Source: Coemansia sp. RSA 1804
Lineage: Eukaryota > Kickxellomycota > Kickxellomycetes > Kickxellales > Kickxellaceae
Direction: 5' to 3'
DNA: 27,136 nt
NCBI GenBank assembly: GCA_027578815.1
Contig: JANBTH010000202.1
Span: 1-27,136, forward strand
A program made the translations under genes and the position numbers. The notes under the pieces are model-generated. The model saw only the letters and a program-made list of their open reading frames with translations, did no database searches and was not told the DNA's origin. Positions 10,074-20,262 of this stretch are shown here, in pieces. Numbering within the stretch: position 1 is the stretch's first letter; the number at the start of each line of letters is the position of its first letter.

Positions 10074-13000
10074 ATGAACAAGCAGGCGGTAGAGCAGGTG
10101 GTCTACATGCTACAGCTTGTGCACAATGCAGACACACCAGAAGGACAACGAAAAGAAGCGCACGAGTTCTGCCAGCGCTTAAAGGATAGCCCAGAGGCCA
10201 TGCGTCATGGCATTGAGCTGGCATCGATGGTGTCGGCAAGCAGTGGGCTACCGCCTCAGGTCCAACACTTTGGGCTGCAGCTGATTGAGCATGCGATACG
10301 ACACCACTGGCGTCAAAACGCATCGCCAAAGGATAAAACATTATCAGCGGGAGGAATGCTGGAAACTGACGATATGCTTCAACTGCGTGACCAAATGTGG
10401 AGATTGATATTCGAGGCGTGCGAACAGGGAAGCGCTGCGTACATCAAGGAAAAGTTGGTGTCAGTCATGGTGCAGCTGATTATTCGGTTATGGCCGTCCA
10501 TTCAATGGTGCAATCTAAGCAACCAGCTGATGCAGCTGTACGTGTCGTCTTCTACTGCTTCATCAGCGCATCGGGAAATGGCGCTGAGCATCTGGAGGAC
10601 GCTGGGTGAGGAGATGTTTGTTTATGACCGGGACGCAATGGCCACCGTGCGCAAAAGCGATCTGATTAACGGAATTGTCGGTGCGCTGCTTCCAAAGTCG
10701 GTTGTCGTTGAGCTTTATCCGACCGGATACCGGATGAGCGGCGATGTGCGCGACGATATCGGCAATGGTAACAGCAATGGAAAGAAGGCCGCGCCGCTTC
10801 CGATTGTGCTTGAGGCTGGAAACGAGGATGGCTGGCTTCTACGCTGGGCAGCTCACACCAGCGACGGCGCAGTGAATGAGCAGGTACTTGTAGCACTAGT
10901 TGACACGATAGGCGTGTTTATGGACTGGGTGCCAGTAAAGGCACTAAGCACAACGCAGGTGGTCCCACGGCTTGCATCGCTTCTGCAGACATCTTCGAGC
11001 GACACTGTGCGCCTGCGTGTGGCCACTGCGCTTGAGGTTATTTCGCGGCGTATAGCTGTTATTGGCGAGGAACGCGATATGGTTGTGCTTGAGTTTGCAC
11101 AGAACTACGATGGCGCTGTTATGATGGCGATGGGCGACGCGTATCGCAGTACTCTGGTGCCAGCAAACGAAAATGCGTGGGTGGATTCTGCTGATGCACT
11201 TGCGCTGGCTAAATCGGTGTCGCAGATCTGCAGTAATCTGGCAGCGTTGCAGTGGGCGCGCAAGAAGCTTGAGATCAATGTTCTCCCGCATCCAGAGCGA
11301 TTGCTTGAGCTGCTGATGGCGCTGTGCAAGGATAAGCGGTACACGGTGGCCTCTGTTGCGCTTGGCGGATGGAGTGCAATTATCAAGCACAGCACGCTTT
11401 CTCGCGCACCCGCCGTGGCTGCCACCTTTAGCACGCTTACCGAACATGCAACGACTGCGTTGTTTGGAGTGTGTCGGTCGGCCCATTTGCTCTCTGAAGC
11501 CATATCCAAGGGCGCGCAGGCAGACGCCAGCGATGCCATTGGGATTGGCGAGGACGAGGCTGATCAGTTCGAGTCGCTGACGGAGCTGCGCACATTCCTC
11601 ACCAGCGAGCTCCGCACTCGGCTGCTGGCGATTGTTCGCGGGATGTGCGATCTGGACCCTGCAGGGTTTGTCGGATGGATTCTGCCGTCGCTAGTTCCGG
11701 TGTTTTCCCCAGAGCAGCAACAACAAGCATCTTCTATAAGAGACGTGGGCCATGAGTCGGTTATCGAGGCTGCGTTTATGACGGTTGATGCGATTCTTTC
11801 TACGCTTGACGATGCCGAGCAACACGCGCTGGCCGAGGGCGATGACGATGTTGTGGCAACCATTCGCAAGGCCCGTGCGCCCTGCTATGAGCTTGGTCGT
11901 CGTGTGGTTGCTTTCGAGACAACCAGCACACAACTGACCACCAGACAGCTGAACACGCTTCCGTCGTTTTCGTTTCTTCTGCGCCGCTCTGCCGTTGAGT
12001 CGTCGGAGGAGGCACGGGAGCTTCTGTTCTTGGTACTGCAAAAGTGTGCTGGATACCTGGTGCCGCCAACTACGCTGCAGAAGGAGGGCGAGGATGGCGA
12101 TGTTCGCGAGACGCGCAATGTTGCCAGACGTGCTACGGCTGCCATGGTCAGGCTTGCTGTGGCTATTCCTGATTCGCTGATGCTGATCTACAATGATCTG
12201 TCGCAGCTTGTGCAGAGCCGGATGGCCGATCCTGGCATTGCTGGAACGATCAAGAGTCATCTGGGCGAATTCCAGCTGGCGCTTGTCTCTGGGGCCACCA
12301 CTGCCGTGGGCCTAGCAGAGCGCAAAGGGCTTGCGCGGCCTATTATCCGTCCGCTTATTGACTCGCTAGGGGAATTCGGTTCTGCGTTGCAGTCGCCCGA
12401 ATCATTTATGACGATGCTGCTTGGATTGCCTGCGCTGGACCAAGCGTACGCCCACAGCAATAGCAGTGGAGGAGAAGGTGGAGGAGTGCTGCCTGCGGAT
12501 GCAAAGCAGACCCTCGACAGCGCCCGCGGTGCTCGTAACAGGCTTTCACATATCCTCACCACGCTGCATATCTATCTGAACCGCACGTTAACTAGTGGGC
12601 AGCACCTGGCTTCTTCTCTGTGGAGCGACTATGTGGGCGATTTGGTTCCTACGATTCTGCTTCTTGTGCGATGCATCCATTCGCTGTGGAATCCGGCGCA
12701 TTGGCAGCATTTGCCGTGGCAGTCGCCTCAGGCACGACGCAGTTTGTTTGGGCTTCTTGAGGTTTCTAACGCTGAGCGGCTCTCGATCATAGGAGTTGCC
12801 AATAGCAGCAGCAGCAGCAATGGCGATGGCCACAATCAGCAGCAGGACGATGGACCAAAGAGAAATGGCGGTGGCAGTAGCCAGGAGCATAGACTGGATT
12901 TGGAAACTCGGGCTATCTACCACACGCTCTGTGTATTGCGTGAATATGCGTACAAATGTCTAGGCAAGTGTGCACGACTACCCGAAATGTTTGATCCCGT

Positions 13001-14417
13001 CAGTGCAGCCATTCCGGATCTGTCTGCACAGTTTGCCAACTGCTTGTTTGCCGATGCAGAGTCGATGTCTGCACGACACTGGCGGATTCTTCTAACGGAT
13101 GTGGTTCGTCCGGTGCTGGATTCGGTAGGCAACTGGCCTGGACTCAACACAGTGCAAGCAGCTACCACATCGCCACTGCCGGTGTCATCGTCGGCGTCGG
13201 CTTCTGCGTCGCTGCCACAGAGCCAAAACATGGCGCTGGTTGCTGGATTTGTCCCAGCATGGCTCACGCCGCTGTTTTCGTTTTGCTCTCGACGCCTGCA
13301 AACCGAATGGCGCGATCTATTGGCCCGCGGCGCCGTGCTGAGTTCAAAGGAGGACATTGCAGCAGTGGCACTGGGTAAACTGCAGCAGCAGCAAAATGCG
13401 TCGCTGGCTGTTTCTGATAATGTTTCGATAGACGACGATATTGTACACGAGAAGATGCTCCGCGGCTGGACGCGGTCGTGGAGCCAGCTTGTGTCGGATT
13501 TGGTTGCGGATATTGCGGAGCTGGTTCCAGAGGCTTCGCAGATCGAGCACGAGCTCATCAGCTCTTCGCAGCTATCCAGTGGATCTGGCAGTGGTAGCAG
13601 TAGCAGCAGTACTGGCGGAGCCATTGGCGAGGGCTCCAGAAACCGCGCAATCGGGTCGTTTATTCTCAACTCGGGCGCAATGTTTGGCAAGACGCTGGAG
13701 ACGGCGCTGGATGCTCTGCAGTACAAGGACACGCAGGCAGCAACTCGGGTTGTGGCGGCACTGGCTCGCATCGTGCCCTCGCTTGTTGTTGTTGCGCTGA
13801 TGCCAATGTACATGGCGCCAACGCAGCAGCACGCAGCAATAGTCAACGCATACGTGGGGCGGTTGGATGGATCGCTTGTCAGGCCAAACGACGATGCAGC
13901 AGCAGCAGCAACATCGATGATGCAGTGCTCCAGTCTTTTCACGTGGCTGGCAACGGATCTGGTGGATGCGCTGGTTGGCGTTCTCCGCGACTCGGCGCTC
14001 ATCGATCTTCAGTCGCAGACGCTGGGATTGTTGGGTGACATGGTCTACTTTAGCGCATCGATATCGTCGCGAATGCCCCGGCCGTGGATGTTCCGCAACT
14101 CCTCGGGCAGCGCTGGATCCGATGAGCAGCAGTCAGCGGTTGACTATATCCACGATCCATCGGCAGCGCGCAAGATTGACGCTGTGGGCGATCCCGGACT
14201 GGTACTGCGCAGGGCCATGCACCGCACCATGTATCCGGCACTGCAGGCGTCTGGAATCGGTCTGGACGATATTGAGCATTCGTTTACGCAACTGGCTGGA
14301 TCTGCCACCTGTGACTCCAAGCATCGAAGAGCCATCATCAAGGTTGCGCTACAGCCAATGCTGGCGGTGGAAAAGAGCCAGCTGTTTGGCGATAAGGTGG
14401 CTAAAATAAACAACTAG
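10074..14417 (+). CDS. MSN5: Exportin-5/Msn5-family karyopherin
   Basis: Intronless, 1447 aa, mostly amphipathic helices as in HEAT-repeat karyopherins. The N-terminus fits the exportin-5 family: a helix with RKEAHEFCQRLKDSP (~27-41), then LPPQVQHFGLQLIEHAIRHHW (the family's 'HFGLQ-IEH--+-W' block, ~59-79), then KLVSVMVQLIIRLWPSIQW (~126-144) matching the Xpo1-like 'K+--++---I--R-WP--W'. Msn5/XPO5 proteins use RanGTP to export phosphoproteins, and in animals pre-miRNA, through nuclear pores. The protein is longer than human or yeast members (~1200 aa). Extra length lies in low-complexity loops: Ser/Gly/Gln-rich near 910-940, Ser/Ala near 1035-1045, and Ser/Gly near 1165-1185. The start has a good context (A at -3). 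Family confidence is high; exact orthology would need a tree. Confidence 0.8.
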   Translation: MNKQAVEQVVYMLQLVHNADTPEGQRKEAHEFCQRLKDSPEAMRHGIELASMVSASSGLPPQVQHFGLQLIEHAIRHHWRQNASPKDKTLSAGGMLETDDMLQLRDQMWRLIFEACEQGSAAYIKEKLVSVMVQLIIRLWPSIQWCNLSNQLMQLYVSSSTASSAHREMALSIWRTLGEEMFVYDRDAMATVRKSDLINGIVGALLPKSVVVELYPTGYRMSGDVRDDIGNGNSNGKKAAPLPIVLEAGNEDGWLLRWAAHTSDGAVNEQVLVALVDTIGVFMDWVPVKALSTTQVVPRLASLLQTSSSDTVRLRVATALEVISRRIAVIGEERDMVVLEFAQNYDGAVMMAMGDAYRSTLVPANENAWVDSADALALAKSVSQICSNLAALQWARKKLEINVLPHPERLLELLMALCKDKRYTVASVALGGWSAIIKHSTLSRAPAVAATFSTLTEHATTALFGVCRSAHLLSEAISKGAQADASDAIGIGEDEADQFESLTELRTFLTSELRTRLLAIVRGMCDLDPAGFVGWILPSLVPVFSPEQQQQASSIRDVGHESVIEAAFMTVDAILSTLDDAEQHALAEGDDDVVATIRKARAPCYELGRRVVAFETTSTQLTTRQLNTLPSFSFLLRRSAVESSEEARELLFLVLQKCAGYLVPPTTLQKEGEDGDVRETRNVARRATAAMVRLAVAIPDSLMLIYNDLSQLVQSRMADPGIAGTIKSHLGEFQLALVSGATTAVGLAERKGLARPIIRPLIDSLGEFGSALQSPESFMTMLLGLPALDQAYAHSNSSGGEGGGVLPADAKQTLDSARGARNRLSHILTTLHIYLNRTLTSGQHLASSLWSDYVGDLVPTILLLVRCIHSLWNPAHWQHLPWQSPQARRSLFGLLEVSNAERLSIIGVANSSSSSNGDGHNQQQDDGPKRNGGGSSQEHRLDLETRAIYHTLCVLREYAYKCLGKCARLPEMFDPVSAAIPDLSAQFANCLFADAESMSARHWRILLTDVVRPVLDSVGNWPGLNTVQAATTSPLPVSSSASASASLPQSQNMALVAGFVPAWLTPLFSFCSRRLQTEWRDLLARGAVLSSKEDIAAVALGKLQQQQNASLAVSDNVSIDDDIVHEKMLRGWTRSWSQLVSDLVADIAELVPEASQIEHELISSSQLSSGSGSGSSSSSTGGAIGEGSRNRAIGSFILNSGAMFGKTLETALDALQYKDTQAATRVVAALARIVPSLVVVALMPMYMAPTQQHAAIVNAYVGRLDGSLVRPNDDAAAAATSMMQCSSLFTWLATDLVDALVGVLRDSALIDLQSQTLGLLGDMVYFSASISSRMPRPWMFRNSSGSAGSDEQQSAVDYIHDPSAARKIDAVGDPGLVLRRAMHRTMYPALQASGIGLDDIEHSFTQLAGSATCDSKHRRAIIKVALQPMLAVEKSQLFGDKVAKINN

Positions 14418-15037
14418 AGTTTTGTTTTATTCTTGTTACTGTCATTTTCTGTTTATTCCCCCAGCTTTTTATATTTCTTTCTTATTCTCCCCCCCCCCAC
14501 AAACGCACAAATATACACGGAGCATAAACATGCACCCTCTTTTCGGCGAATGGGTTGGTTCCGTAGTGACACTGGTATTCAACTTTTATCCCAGGAGACG
14601 CTTGCTCCCTAAAAATAGCAGCCGTTCCCCTTTATCCCCTCCCTTCTCCATTTCTACACCGGAGGAATATAATAACAATTTATTAGGTTGTGTTTTCTTG
14701 AGGTCGAGGTGTGGAGGTAGACAAGACATTTTTGCGGTTGCTTTTTGTTGCTGCTGTCCACAAATCCTTTCGTTTCGTTTCGATTCATTCATTCTATGCT
14801 CCAAGATTATTCTTTCTTTGAAGAATAGACTTTAAACCCTACCCACCTTTTTATTTTATTATTTGTCTGCAGCTTTGATCAAAAATCAATTTAAGCTCTA
14901 GTGCACATCACTTCTAACATATTTCTAACATATTTCTGCTTTAGCGCCAATCAAAGGCGAGAAAAATACACTAGCACAATCACACTCTTCTTGCAGCGCT
15001 TTTTGTTTCTTTTCACACCAGATATAAAGAAGGAAAG
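14418..15037. other. Intergenic spacer between exportin and GH18 genes
   Basis: Exportin 3' flank and GH18 promoter, pyrimidine-rich, with a run of nine or ten C near 14490. Open frames here are low complexity. A TATA-like GATATAAAG lies about 10 bp before the GH18 ATG, too close to be the core promoter of that start. No gene is called. Confidence 0.5.
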
Positions 15038-17200
15038 ATGCAGTTGCGCGTTGCAAACACATTGGCGCTGCTATTGGCAACAGCAGCAGCAGTAGTGAAA
15101 GCAGAAGATTCAGCAAACCAGAATCAGACGCACAGCCAGGAGGCGTCGTGTGGGCCTTCGTCGCGGTACGTGGTGGCGTACTATCCGACATGGAAGCGAC
15201 AGTCGCTGATGAACGTCGACTGGAGCAAGATAACTCACGTGAATGTTGGGTATGGAATTCCAACAGACAACGGCGAGTTCACATTCGACGGCGAGTGGTT
15301 CCTGCCACAGCTGGTGCGCGACGCGCGCAAGGAGAAGACCAAGGTGGCCGTCAGTATTGGCGGATGGACGGGATCGAACCGACTATCGACGATTATGCAC
15401 GACGCGCACAAGCGTGCGGCGCTGATTCGCGCAATCGGCGCGTTTGTCGAGAAGCACGAGCTGGATGGCGTGGATATCTCGTGGGAGTATGTTGGGCGGC
15501 AAGGGTCCAAGTGCAACAAGTTCTCCAGCGCCGACGATGCTGGCAACATGCTCCGCTTTCTGCGCACGCTGCGCGCATCCTTCCACGCTCGTTTTGGTGC
15601 CGACGAGAAGCTGATCAGCGTTGCGGCACCGATGCTGCCGTTTACGGGGCCCGATGGCCCGCTGAAGGATGTCAGTGCGTTTGCCGAGTACGTGGACTAT
15701 GCGTCGCTGATGGCGTTTGATGTCAACGGAGCGTGGTCAAACACAACGGGGCCCAACGCGCCGCTCGAGTTTGAAAAGAGTCGCGGCGCGCAGCACTCGC
15801 TGACCCATTCCGTCGACCAGTGGCTGGGCGCCAAATGGCCGGCCGACAAGCTTGTTGCAGGCGTGTCCTTCCAAGGCCGCTCATTAACAACACGCAGTGT
15901 TGTCACTGCCAAGGAAGGTGTCGAAATGTACGCGGCATTTGACAAGGATGTGCCGAAGGGCGACGAGGAGGATGCGCTGTGGTACGATGTGTGCGAGAAC
16001 TCCAACGCAATGTCAGGCGTTTGGCAGTACAAGCATCTGCGCGACCAGGGCGTGCTGAAGACGCCCGAGACCGCCGGCGATGACTGGGTGCGCGTGTGGG
16101 ACAAGCAGTCGTCTACGCCCTGGCTGTACAATCCGCAGATGCGTCGCTTTGTTTCTTACGACGACCCAAAGTCGGCGGCCGCCAAGGTTGCTTTTGCTTC
16201 CTCAAAGGGTCTCCGCGGAATGATGGCCTGGGCCCTGCATGCCGACTTCAACCATGAGCTGCTGGGTACGCTGGGCGCCATTGGTCCCCTTTGTCGCGGC
16301 AAAAGATCCGACTCTGACGTCCCGCCTTCCTCATCGTCTTCGCCGTCATCGTCATCTTCTTCATCCTCTTGGACACCGTCGCCGCCGTTTGCCTCGCTAC
16401 CTACGCAGCCAACAACAACCACTAGCTCTAGCTCTAGCTCTACCTCCGCACCATCGGAATCACCCACTTCACCATCGCCATCCGCATCTTCTGCCTCCGC
16501 AGAACCAACATCCGAGCAACCTCCCTCGGCTCCTCCGCCCGAGCTGTCTCCGTCATTCCCTCCGCCAGAGCAGTCGTCCTCAGTGTCGTCGTCCACAAGC
16601 AAAGCAATTTTGTTTGACAGCCAGGGCGTACCGTACATGGTTGTTGACGGGCAGTCAACTCCGGTCCCTAGCGGGCTGGCCGAGAAGATCATGCAGGCTG
16701 CCGAGCACTCCACTTCCGACTCCAGCTCCGGCTCCGACTCCGGCACACAGCTCCCCACCGACACTCCAAAGGAACCTCTGGCCATTCCTGTTGTTGACAG
16801 TCCTTTGTCGCTTGTCAAGTCAAAGGACTCGCTTTCAACCACCAGAAGGGGTCTAGTTGCCCACCCGTCACCCACCAATCTCTTTGATACTGTAGCTTCG
16901 CCCCTTTCTGCGCTTTCTTCTTCTTCTTCTTCTTCCCCTGCTGCTACTGCTGGCTTTGCTGCCACCTTTTTCTTGACGCTGGATACCAACACTCTGAGCA
17001 CAACCAACGGTGCTACCGCTGCCGCAGCATCCATGTCAACTACGGTTATTCCGTTTTCTCAGATGATGGCCAACGCCATTTCTACTGCCTCTGGCGCCTC
17101 AAAGACTACGACGCCTCATGCGGACTTGCTATCCGAATCTGCGGTCCCGGAACTTGCGTCCGATCCGCTTGCTACTACATCCTCGACCACTCATCCTTGA
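15038..17200 (+). CDS. Secreted GH18 chitinase-like protein with Ser/Thr-rich tail
   Basis: Intronless, 720 aa. Residues 1 to ~21 form a signal peptide (hydrophobic Leu/Ala core, cleavage near VKA-ED). A GH18 TIM barrel spans ~43-415: VVAYYPTW, ITHVNVGYG, SIGG (106-109), the catalytic-loop region DGVDISWE (143-150), the MAFDVNGAW strand, and a final GMMAWALHADF strand. The family motif is D-x-x-D-x-D-x-E; here the middle Asp is Ser148 while Asp143, Asp146 and the proton-donor Glu150 are kept. From ~415 to the end the protein is Ser/Thr/Pro-rich and likely O-glycosylated. I see no clear C-terminal hydrophobic GPI-type signal. The likely role is chitin remodelling or binding in the cell wall. 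Activity with Ser148 is uncertain. Confidence 0.88.
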   Translation: MQLRVANTLALLLATAAAVVKAEDSANQNQTHSQEASCGPSSRYVVAYYPTWKRQSLMNVDWSKITHVNVGYGIPTDNGEFTFDGEWFLPQLVRDARKEKTKVAVSIGGWTGSNRLSTIMHDAHKRAALIRAIGAFVEKHELDGVDISWEYVGRQGSKCNKFSSADDAGNMLRFLRTLRASFHARFGADEKLISVAAPMLPFTGPDGPLKDVSAFAEYVDYASLMAFDVNGAWSNTTGPNAPLEFEKSRGAQHSLTHSVDQWLGAKWPADKLVAGVSFQGRSLTTRSVVTAKEGVEMYAAFDKDVPKGDEEDALWYDVCENSNAMSGVWQYKHLRDQGVLKTPETAGDDWVRVWDKQSSTPWLYNPQMRRFVSYDDPKSAAAKVAFASSKGLRGMMAWALHADFNHELLGTLGAIGPLCRGKRSDSDVPPSSSSSPSSSSSSSSWTPSPPFASLPTQPTTTTSSSSSSTSAPSESPTSPSPSASSASAEPTSEQPPSAPPPELSPSFPPPEQSSSVSSSTSKAILFDSQGVPYMVVDGQSTPVPSGLAEKIMQAAEHSTSDSSSGSDSGTQLPTDTPKEPLAIPVVDSPLSLVKSKDSLSTTRRGLVAHPSPTNLFDTVASPLSALSSSSSSSPAATAGFAATFFLTLDTNTLSTTNGATAAAASMSTTVIPFSQMMANAISTASGASKTTTPHADLLSESAVPELASDPLATTSSTTHP

Positions 17201-17316
17201 GAGAGGAATAGAGAAAACACTACCACTATTTATTCATTATACTGATTTATTTGCCAATTGACTAGCTATTTTCAGCATAGAAAAAAGAGCAAAAATTATA
17301 ATTTTTATTATAATTA

Positions 17317-17481
17317 TTATTTTCTAATTACATTGAATCTGTTGCACGTAATTACGTGAAGCCCGATGTCGGCTATGTCAAAGTACCTGTTGCATGACGG
17401 GCATCGACGACGCTCCACTGGTTCCGGCGGGTCCTGGTTCTTGATTATTCCTCTGCGTGGATGTGTGTACTTGAACAGCAT
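17317..17481 (-). CDS. Small (54 aa) C2HC zinc-finger protein
   Basis: A short frame with ATG at 17481-17479 and TAA at 17319-17317. The start has an A-rich upstream context with A at -3, and an upstream CA-rich stretch looks like a 5' leader. The protein is basic: a Lys/Arg-rich N-terminus, then CPSCNRYFDIADIGLHVITC, a C-x2-C-x11-H-x3-C arrangement close to zf-C2HC_2 fingers ('CpxCgRxF...H...C'). The segment is clearly GC-richer than its AT-rich surroundings, supporting coding. It is convergent with the GH18 gene. It could also be the last exon of a longer minus-strand gene, because a TAG just upstream of the ATG could be a splice acceptor. Function unknown. Confidence 0.55.
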   Translation of the reverse strand: MLFKYTHPRRGIIKNQDPPEPVERRRCPSCNRYFDIADIGLHVITCNRFNVIRK

Positions 17482-17783
17482 TTTTCCTATGTATTAAGCT
17501 TTTTTGCTGTTACTTTTTCAATTGCTGTGTTGTGTTGTGCTGTGTTATGTTGTGGATGAGGAAATGTTGGAATATAAGAATGGACAACATGCTACTCTTC
17601 TTTTTATACTGCTTCTACACTTTATTTTTTACTTCTACAAGAGAGTTGGTCACGGGTTAATGATAATAATCGTATCAAGTGTCCGTGAGTATATAAAATG
17701 ATACAGAAAATATACTTTGTTACTCTGGGAAATTGCAATTCGCTTGATGTATAATGTTGATAAGCAACATTGGTGATATAGAT

Positions 17784-17786
17784 ATT
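17784..17786 (+). repeat. Left ATT target-site duplication
   Basis: ATT directly precedes the left TIR and is repeated directly after the right TIR. Three bases can match by chance, so this is support rather than proof. Confidence 0.55.
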
Positions 17787-18178
17787 CCCAACTCTACCCT
17801 TTGTTTACTCGGGAGAAACATACGGCAACGACCAATAGGAGAGTGCATAGAAGGCAGACGTGATTATTGTTTGTATACACGGAAGGAGCAGAAAAAACAA
17901 AAAAAGCAAATGTCAGTATACACAATAGAACAATAATCAATAGCATATTTCACATTCTCACAAGCAATCTGCAAATACACAACAGCCACTTCACCTACCT
18001 TGGGGGATATATCGTTGTCCTTGTCCCTAATAGGGAGGTGTATTCTGTCGCAGAATTGTTAAAGACTGCGGTTTAATGACAGTTGATGGCTAGTCTGTGC
18101 GTTGACGATGTGCAGGGAGACCATCAGCAGGCACCTCGCCATTATCTGGCACAGCTGCAGTGTCCCTAACACGATTGC
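17787..18178 (+). repeat. Left terminal inverted repeat
   Basis: 392 bp matching the reverse complement of 22590-22977. By eye there are about 12 mismatches and one 4-bp indel in an A-rich run near 17888-17903. The outer ~100 bp are identical. The repeat includes a subterminal imperfect palindrome at 17803-17819 and a 13-bp palindrome (TCCCTAATAGGGA). The inner ~90 bp correspond to the C-terminal coding end of the Fanzor gene. Confidence 0.92.
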
Positions 18179-20262
18179 TGATGTAATGTTTCTCACTTGT
18201 TTACAGTAGAATATGGAAAAGTCGGAACTAAAGTTCCTCCTCGTTTATTTCTTGTTTACTAATACATATATACTAATGAATCTAGGCTGTATGCTAGCAT
18301 TCATCCGTCGATGTATGCTATGAAAGACGATCAAAGCATGATATATTATGCTTCGATAATGGTCTTTCTGATCCCATTGTCACAGTATTAATAAAAGTGT
18401 AATGTTCTTTATATCGTTAGAACCGCTGAAACGAGGGCTACGCGTTCATATTTGTTTTGCCTCGTTTAGTTAGAAATTGACTTTTGGCGGTGCCCGAATT
18501 TCAATTTTCTTCGCTGGGGTTTCTCAGCTTTTTTCAAAGTCGTTGTCGTTCTTTACCACGTTTTCTTATTATTATATTAATAAACTTGCAATACTTTTTA
18601 TATCGTTAGAACCGCCAAGCGCAGAGCTACACGTATATATCTGGTTTGTGTTGTTTAGTAATCAATTAGTCTTGCACGGAACCCGAATTCCGAATTTCGT
18701 TCTGATTTTTCAGCCTATTTTACTATGCCGTTCACTCTGTTTCTAACGTTTTCATATTGTTGTGCTAATAAAAACCACAAAAGAAAAAACAGTCACACTC
18801 TTTTCTAGGCCTCATTGGCAAGAACTTTGGGAATGGCATTGTTGATGGCCTTTCCCTCAAGGCTGCTTTTTCTTCAAAACCAGCCGCTGCCGGCATTTTT
18901 CCCTTCCCATCGTCTTTTTCTTTCCTCCTTGCTTTTCCTCGTTTTTCTCTTTCTTTATTTGTTCTTTCTTTTTCAACCTTCATTTTTCTTTTATCTATTG
19001 TTATTGTATATGTTTGGATTATTTACACATATAAAAAGACAAGTAACAACTATAACAGATTCTGCATTTTTGAAATATACTTAGAATGTTTAACTAACAA
19101 GTTTGTTTTTTTGTTTTTTTCTTCTGTCTCTGCTTTTTTGCATTTTTCGTCTTCTTTACATCTTTTTCTCTCTTTCTGCTTCATTTCTTTGCGTCTTTTT
19201 CTTATCTCTTTATCTTCTTTATTTCTCTTTTGGCGACTTTTTCGTAACGGCATTTTGGTGCGATTTCTGTTATGGCGATTCGTGGTTTTTTGTTTTGGTG
19301 CTTCGGTCCGTTTTTCTGTCCTTGCGTTTTGGTGCATTTTCTGCCATGGCGTTTCGCGGGTTTTGTCACACTTTTTATTTACCTCTTTCCATGTTTTTAA
19401 TAAAAAAACAGTCATACGATACTATTTCATGTAAACATTTGAATAATTTGTTTGTTTTTCGTTTTCTGTGGAATTGCTTTTTTACATTTTGAATATATCA
19501 TATATTCTAAAACAATCAATATTTCTTATTTTGCAAAAATAAAAGCATTGTCTAGTGTGATATAAATTGTTCTTTAACAATAACCATATAAAATTTACAA
19601 AATATGATTATTTACATTGCTTCCACATGATTATATGTAAAAACATAAAAAGCATGTTGTATCGTCAAATCCATAAGATAAAATAATTTTATAAACACTA
19701 TTTAGATGTATTTTTGCATGTGTAATTTATTTGCAGTATTATTTCACAAAGAAATTGTTACAAATATTCTCTGAATGAATGATTCTAACTGTCATTTTAT
19801 AACTAATAAATGCTTGTTATTTACTATAAAGTAAATGTAAACAAACATTATACTTTGTTCTTTTCTCTTCTTTCCTTGTTATAGCTGCTCACATTTTTTC
19901 TTTAATAACATATTGTCTCCGATATCTCTGTGGGAACCTTGGTCAAAATTATTCTGAAATCAGACCCTGTTGCCTCCATCACTCATGCATCAGATTGTTA
20001 CAAAGTGACATTTTTCAACATTTCTAAGAAATAATTGCTTTAATATATTTATTTACATCTGTACATAATTGAGAAAATTGTTATTTATTGAAATTTTTGG
20101 TAAAAACTTACTTACCAATATGTTTTTTATTTTCTAATAAAATATATTATTTTTTACATTTATGTGTGTTTTCAACATTTTATTTACACATATAAAACAA
20201 TTATTTACATATGTAAAACCTACTGTTAGTTATATTATTATTATTATTTTTATTATTCAGTG
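18179..20262. other. AT-rich non-coding interior of the element
   Basis: About 2.1 kb without a recognisable gene. It holds two diverged ~188-bp tandem units (18388-18764), a strongly pyrimidine-rich block (~18860-19240) whose long open frames are compositional, a short internally repeated segment near 19250-19370, and ~700 bp of very AT-rich DNA with many TTTACA/TGTAAA motifs. The stretch ends in a pyrimidine-rich TATTATTCAG just before the Fanzor ATG, which could be a splice acceptor of an upstream intron. Confidence 0.5.
18388..18764 (+). repeat. Two diverged ~188-bp tandem direct repeats
   Basis: Each unit starts with TTAATAAA, followed ~15 bp later by a shared TTTATATCGTTAGAACCGC and a GAGCTAC/GGGCTAC-CGT segment, and ends in TTTTC. 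Units begin at 18388 and 18577; a CTAATAAAA at 18765 starts what may be a third, truncated copy. The shared TTTATATCGTTAGAACCGC block is the best-conserved part. Confidence 0.8.

Noticed and set aside
12917..14002. 361-codon minus-strand frame opposite the exportin
   Set aside because: Antisense shadow of the exportin; no independent motif.
17867..18076. 69-70-codon frame present in both TIRs (left + strand, right - strand), nearly identical
   Set aside because: The match is explained by TIR identity. About four of the six differences between copies change the amino acid, so there is no sign of protein-level constraint.
19050..19415. Lys/Arg/Glu-rich minus-strand frame inside the element
   Set aside because: It is the complement of a pyrimidine-rich tract; composition explains the open frame and no motif is visible.
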